From NCBI GenBank assembly GCA_030433215.1, contig JAUIMC010000006.1, forward strand, positions 119,588 through 183,587: a stretch of 64,000 nt of DNA. Direction: 5' to 3'. The stretch comes from Alphaproteobacteria bacterium. GTDB taxonomy: Bacteria; Pseudomonadota; Alphaproteobacteria; Caulobacterales; Parvularculaceae. A program made the translations under genes and the position numbers. Position 1 is the first letter of the stretch. Each line of letters begins with the position of its first letter. Of this stretch, positions 61,712-64,000 are shown piece after piece. The notes below the pieces were generated by a model. The model saw nothing but the letters and a program-made list of their open reading frames with translations. It was not told where the DNA came from and ran no database searches.

Positions 61712-62524
61712 TCAGTCGCTGCTGAGGGAATGGGAAATATAGGGGTGGCGCGACAGCGCCGTCTGGATCTCCCGCGCCGCGCGCTGGAGCACCGGCACAT
61801 GGGCGCGGATCAGCTCATCGACAGAGATCCGGGTCGTCGAGGTCGAGCAGTTAACGGCCGCCACGATCCGCCGTTCGCGGTCGAAAACCGGCGTCGACAC
61901 GGAAACGATGCCGTAATCAAGCTCGTCGAGCGCGGCGGCGTAGCCGTCCTCGCGCACTTTCGCCAGGACTTTGCGTAGCTCGCCGGGATCGGTGACGGTG
62001 CGCTCGGTGAAGCGCGTCAGCGGCGCAGTCTCCAGATAGTGCTCAAGCGCCTCATCGGTCTGGAAGGCCAGCAGCACCTTGCCGAGCGAGGTCGCATGGG
62101 CCGGAAACCGCGTTCCCACATTGGCGCTGAGGCGGATCGGGCGCAGCGTCGAGACATGCGCCACATAGAGAACGTCGCGCCCGGACAGAACCGCCATGGA
62201 CGAGCTGTCGCCGGTTTCGTCGCGCACCGCCTGAAGAAAGGGCAGCGCCACCGTCTCGAGATTCATCGAGGAAATATAGGACCAGCCGAAGGCCAGCACT
62301 TCCGGGCGCAACAGGAAACGGCGCCCATGCTTGGCCACATAACCAAGCTTCACCAGCGTGTTGAGGCAGCGGCGCGCCACCGCGGGGCTGAGATTGGTGA
62401 CGGCGGCGACTTCGCTGAGCTGCATTTCCGGGCGGCTCTGGTCGAAGGCGCGCAACACGGAAAGCCCGCGTTCCAGCGTCGAGAGGTATTCCGGCTCCTT
62501 TTCGGAGTTCTTGGCCCTGGCCAT
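61712..62524 (-). CDS. IclR-family transcriptional regulator
   Basis: A 270-residue regulator of the PcaR/PcaU/PobR branch. The N-terminal winged helix spans about residues 14-70 (STLERGLSVLRAFDQSRPEMQLSEVAAVTNLSPAVARRCLNTLVKLGYV), and the effector domain has RLSANVGTRFPAHATSLGKVLLAF, YAAALDELDYGIVSVSTPVFD and a C-terminal ALSRHPYISHSLSSD. It lies between the CoA-transferase gene and the TonB unit, all on the minus strand. The three composite sites in this region make it the obvious candidate regulator, including of its own operon. Confidence 0.94.
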   Translation of the reverse strand: MARAKNSEKEPEYLSTLERGLSVLRAFDQSRPEMQLSEVAAVTNLSPAVARRCLNTLVKLGYVAKHGRRFLLRPEVLAFGWSYISSMNLETVALPFLQAVRDETGDSSSMAVLSGRDVLYVAHVSTLRPIRLSANVGTRFPAHATSLGKVLLAFQTDEALEHYLETAPLTRFTERTVTDPGELRKVLAKVREDGYAAALDELDYGIVSVSTPVFDRERRIVAAVNCSTSTTRISVDELIRAHVPVLQRAAREIQTALSRHPYISHSLSSD

Positions 62525-62604
62525 GCGCGGCGCCTTAAAAATTCTAGCGCCGTGGCTTATCGCGCTCCGGCGGCGAAATCCAGCACTGAGCGCGCATTGG
62601 CCGG

Positions 62605-63753
62605 TTACTCGGCCGCATTCTTGGCCGAGCGGCGGCCGAGAATTTCTTCATTATGCTCGCCGAGGGTCGGCGGCGCCTTCACCTCGCTCGTACGTTCGCG
62701 GTCGAAACTGATGGGCGAGCGCACGGTGCGGAATTCGCCCATTTCCGAATGCGTGTCCTTGAGCTCAAGGCCGAGATGGCGCGCCTGCGGGCTATCGAGC
62801 ACTTCCGGCGGATTGCGCAGCGGCGAATGGGGGACTTCGCCTTCCGCCAGCCGCGCGCACCATTCCTCGAGCGTGCGGGTCTTGAAGATCGGCGCCAGAA
62901 AATCGTTCACCCCTTCGTAATTCGCGATGCGCGCATTGCGGTCGGCGAATTCCGGACGGTCGAGCATGTCCGGCTGGTCCACGGCTTTCGCGAGGTTTTC
63001 CCAGAATTTCGGCGGCGAGGACATGTGCAGCGCCAGCCAGCGCCCGTCGCCGCATTCGAAGACATAGGACTGCGAAACATGCGGGCGGCTATAGGGGCCC
63101 ATGATCTCGCCGGCGGACAGGTAATGGGTGAAGTCGTCGAGATTGAAATGGCACATCGCCTCGAACATCGAGGTCTCGACGAGGCGGCCTTTGCCCGTGC
63201 GTGCGCGTTCATTAAGCGCCGCGAGCGTCCCAAAGGCCGCGTAAAAGCCGGTGACCGCATCGCCGATCGCCGGGCCGACCACGCGGGGATGTTCCGGATT
63301 GACGAGCAGGCGCAAAAAGCCGCTGGCGGCCTGCGCGACGCTGTCGAAGGCCGGACGCTCCTTGTCCGGACCATCGGGGCCGAACCCGGAAATCGAACAG
63401 TAAACGAGTTTCGGATTGATCTTTTGCAGGCGCTCGTAATCGACATTGAGGCGGCCCGCGACGCCGGGCCGGAAATTCTGGATGAAGACATCCGCCTCCG
63501 CCACGAGCCGGTCCAGCGCCGCCAGATCTTCCTCGTCTTTGGTGTTCAGCGTGATGCTGCGCTTGTTGCGGTTATATGTCCGAAAGTGCGGACTGTAGAG
63601 CTCGCCCTTGAACGCCCGAAAAGGATCGCCGGTTACAGGCTGCTCGATCTTGATGACATTCGCGCCGAGGTCGGCAAGCAACATGCCCGCCGCAGGCCCA
63701 GTAATGAAAGTGCCCATTTCGAGCACCGTTATATCTTTGAGCACTTTAGCCAT
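62605..63753 (-). CDS. CaiB/BaiF-family (type III) CoA-transferase
   Basis: A 382-residue cytosolic enzyme that would move CoA onto an organic acid. Family blocks are LEMGTFITGPAAGMLLADLGANVIKIEQP, GDPFRAFKG, YNRNKRSITLNTKDEEDL, DVFIQNFRPGVAGRLNVDY, YCSISGFGPDGPDKERPAFDSVAQAASGF, GDAVTGFYAAFGTLAALNERARTGKGRLVETSMFEAM and the C-terminal LGLELKDTHSEMGEFRTVRSPI. I could not assign the nucleophilic Asp with certainty by eye. First gene of the CoA-transferase/IclR unit, with composite site B upstream. It would activate the acid handled by this locus; the acid is unknown. Confidence 0.92.
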   Translation of the reverse strand: MAKVLKDITVLEMGTFITGPAAGMLLADLGANVIKIEQPVTGDPFRAFKGELYSPHFRTYNRNKRSITLNTKDEEDLAALDRLVAEADVFIQNFRPGVAGRLNVDYERLQKINPKLVYCSISGFGPDGPDKERPAFDSVAQAASGFLRLLVNPEHPRVVGPAIGDAVTGFYAAFGTLAALNERARTGKGRLVETSMFEAMCHFNLDDFTHYLSAGEIMGPYSRPHVSQSYVFECGDGRWLALHMSSPPKFWENLAKAVDQPDMLDRPEFADRNARIANYEGVNDFLAPIFKTRTLEEWCARLAEGEVPHSPLRNPPEVLDSPQARHLGLELKDTHSEMGEFRTVRSPISFDRERTSEVKAPPTLGEHNEEILGRRSAKNAAE

Positions 63754-63872
63754 CGGACTGCTCCCTGGACTTTAGACATTGAGCGGCGTTGCCTTACACG
63801 ACACCATGCGCACGGAGCTTTGCGCGCTTGATCAAGGTTTGATCCTCAAAATCTGGCGTTCTCCTTGACATT

Positions 63873-63915
63873 TCTATAGAAAATTCGAATAACGAAGACA
63901 AGTTCGGAATGCGAA
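63873..63915 (-). promoter_or_regulatory. promoter and composite IclR-type site B of the CoA-transferase/IclR unit
   Basis: Site B (63884-63915) reads TTCG-AATAA-CGAA, GACAAG, TTCG-GAATG-CGAA. On the minus strand a -35 TTGTCT (63896-63901) lies between its dyads and a -10 TATAGA (63873-63878) follows after exactly 17 bases. The geometry is the same as at site A. Confidence 0.72.
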
Positions 63916-64000
63916 ATTTTTGCGCGCTTCCAATCGAGCGCATGGCAAACCGGCTCAAACATGCGATTTCACCTGAGGGGTTTAGCGCCCGGCTCAGATG

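Noticed and set aside
1..64000. CRISPR arrays, tRNA or rRNA genes, insertion sequences, prophage or attachment sites
   Set aside because: I saw no regularly spaced repeats, no cloverleaf-like sequence, no transposase or integrase frames and no flanking terminal repeats anywhere in the window.

Overview
The window is a GC-rich chromosomal stretch packed with tightly spaced, translationally coupled genes. It has no rRNA, tRNA, insertion sequence, phage or CRISPR signature that I can see. The gene content (ManD-type mannonate dehydratase, DUF6445, TonB receptor followed by TPR-sulfotransferase, FGE-matured sulfatase, CioAB oxidase, IclR/CoA-transferase aromatic-type cluster) suggests a heterotrophic, probably aquatic alphaproteobacterium of the Caulobacterales/Parvularculales kind. 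That placement is inference from gene families, not from a marker gene.

Region 1 (1-28.4 kb) is a glucuronoxylan utilisation locus. Predicted secreted or periplasmic enzymes are a GH10 xylanase, a GH43 and a GH3 glycosidase and an SGNH acetylesterase. Xylose would enter by an MFS sugar porter and pass through xylose isomerase, xylulokinase and transaldolase. Glucuronate side chains would enter by a TRAP transporter and pass through UxaC, a UxuB-like reductase, ManD and KdgK into the Entner-Doudoroff pathway, with zwf and pgl in the kdgK operon. A LacI-family regulator lies inside the locus. Six copies of a 14-bp dyad (consensus TGTTAGCGNTAACA) sit in exactly the promoter gaps of these units, so they form one regulon by inference. 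A GGDEF-EAL protein gene and an orphan DUF6445 gene are embedded in the locus.

Region 2 (28.6-35.0 kb) holds a cyanide-insensitive bd oxidase, cioAB, with a 43-codon DUF2474-type third gene. It also holds a MarR regulator and two convergent thiamine-diphosphate enzymes of unknown substrate.

Region 3 (35.2-51.8 kb) begins with a TonB receptor followed, across a terminator hairpin, by a TPR-sulfotransferase. Then comes a second TonB receptor with an arylsulfatase, a TetR regulator, a formylglycine-generating enzyme with both catalytic cysteines, a membrane-anchored parvulin, a HupE/UreJ-type membrane protein, a LysR regulator and a secreted DUF3604 (PHP-like) protein. This looks like an uptake and desulfation cassette for an unknown sulfated compound.

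Region 4 (52.3-64 kb) looks like a catabolic locus for a small organic, possibly aromatic, compound. It has a MetF-like protein, cytochrome c, a PQQ dehydrogenase with a periplasmic double-VOC protein, a small Cys-rich secreted protein, alpha/beta hydrolase, VOC dioxygenase-like protein, WrbA, TonB receptor, IclR regulator and CaiB/BaiF CoA-transferase. Three copies of a long composite site, TTCG-N5-CGAA-N6-TTCG-N5-CGAA, lie in its promoter gaps. They tie the CoA-transferase/IclR unit, the TonB/WrbA/VOC/hydrolase unit and the small secreted protein into one candidate IclR regulon. This is the strongest undescribed signal in the window.
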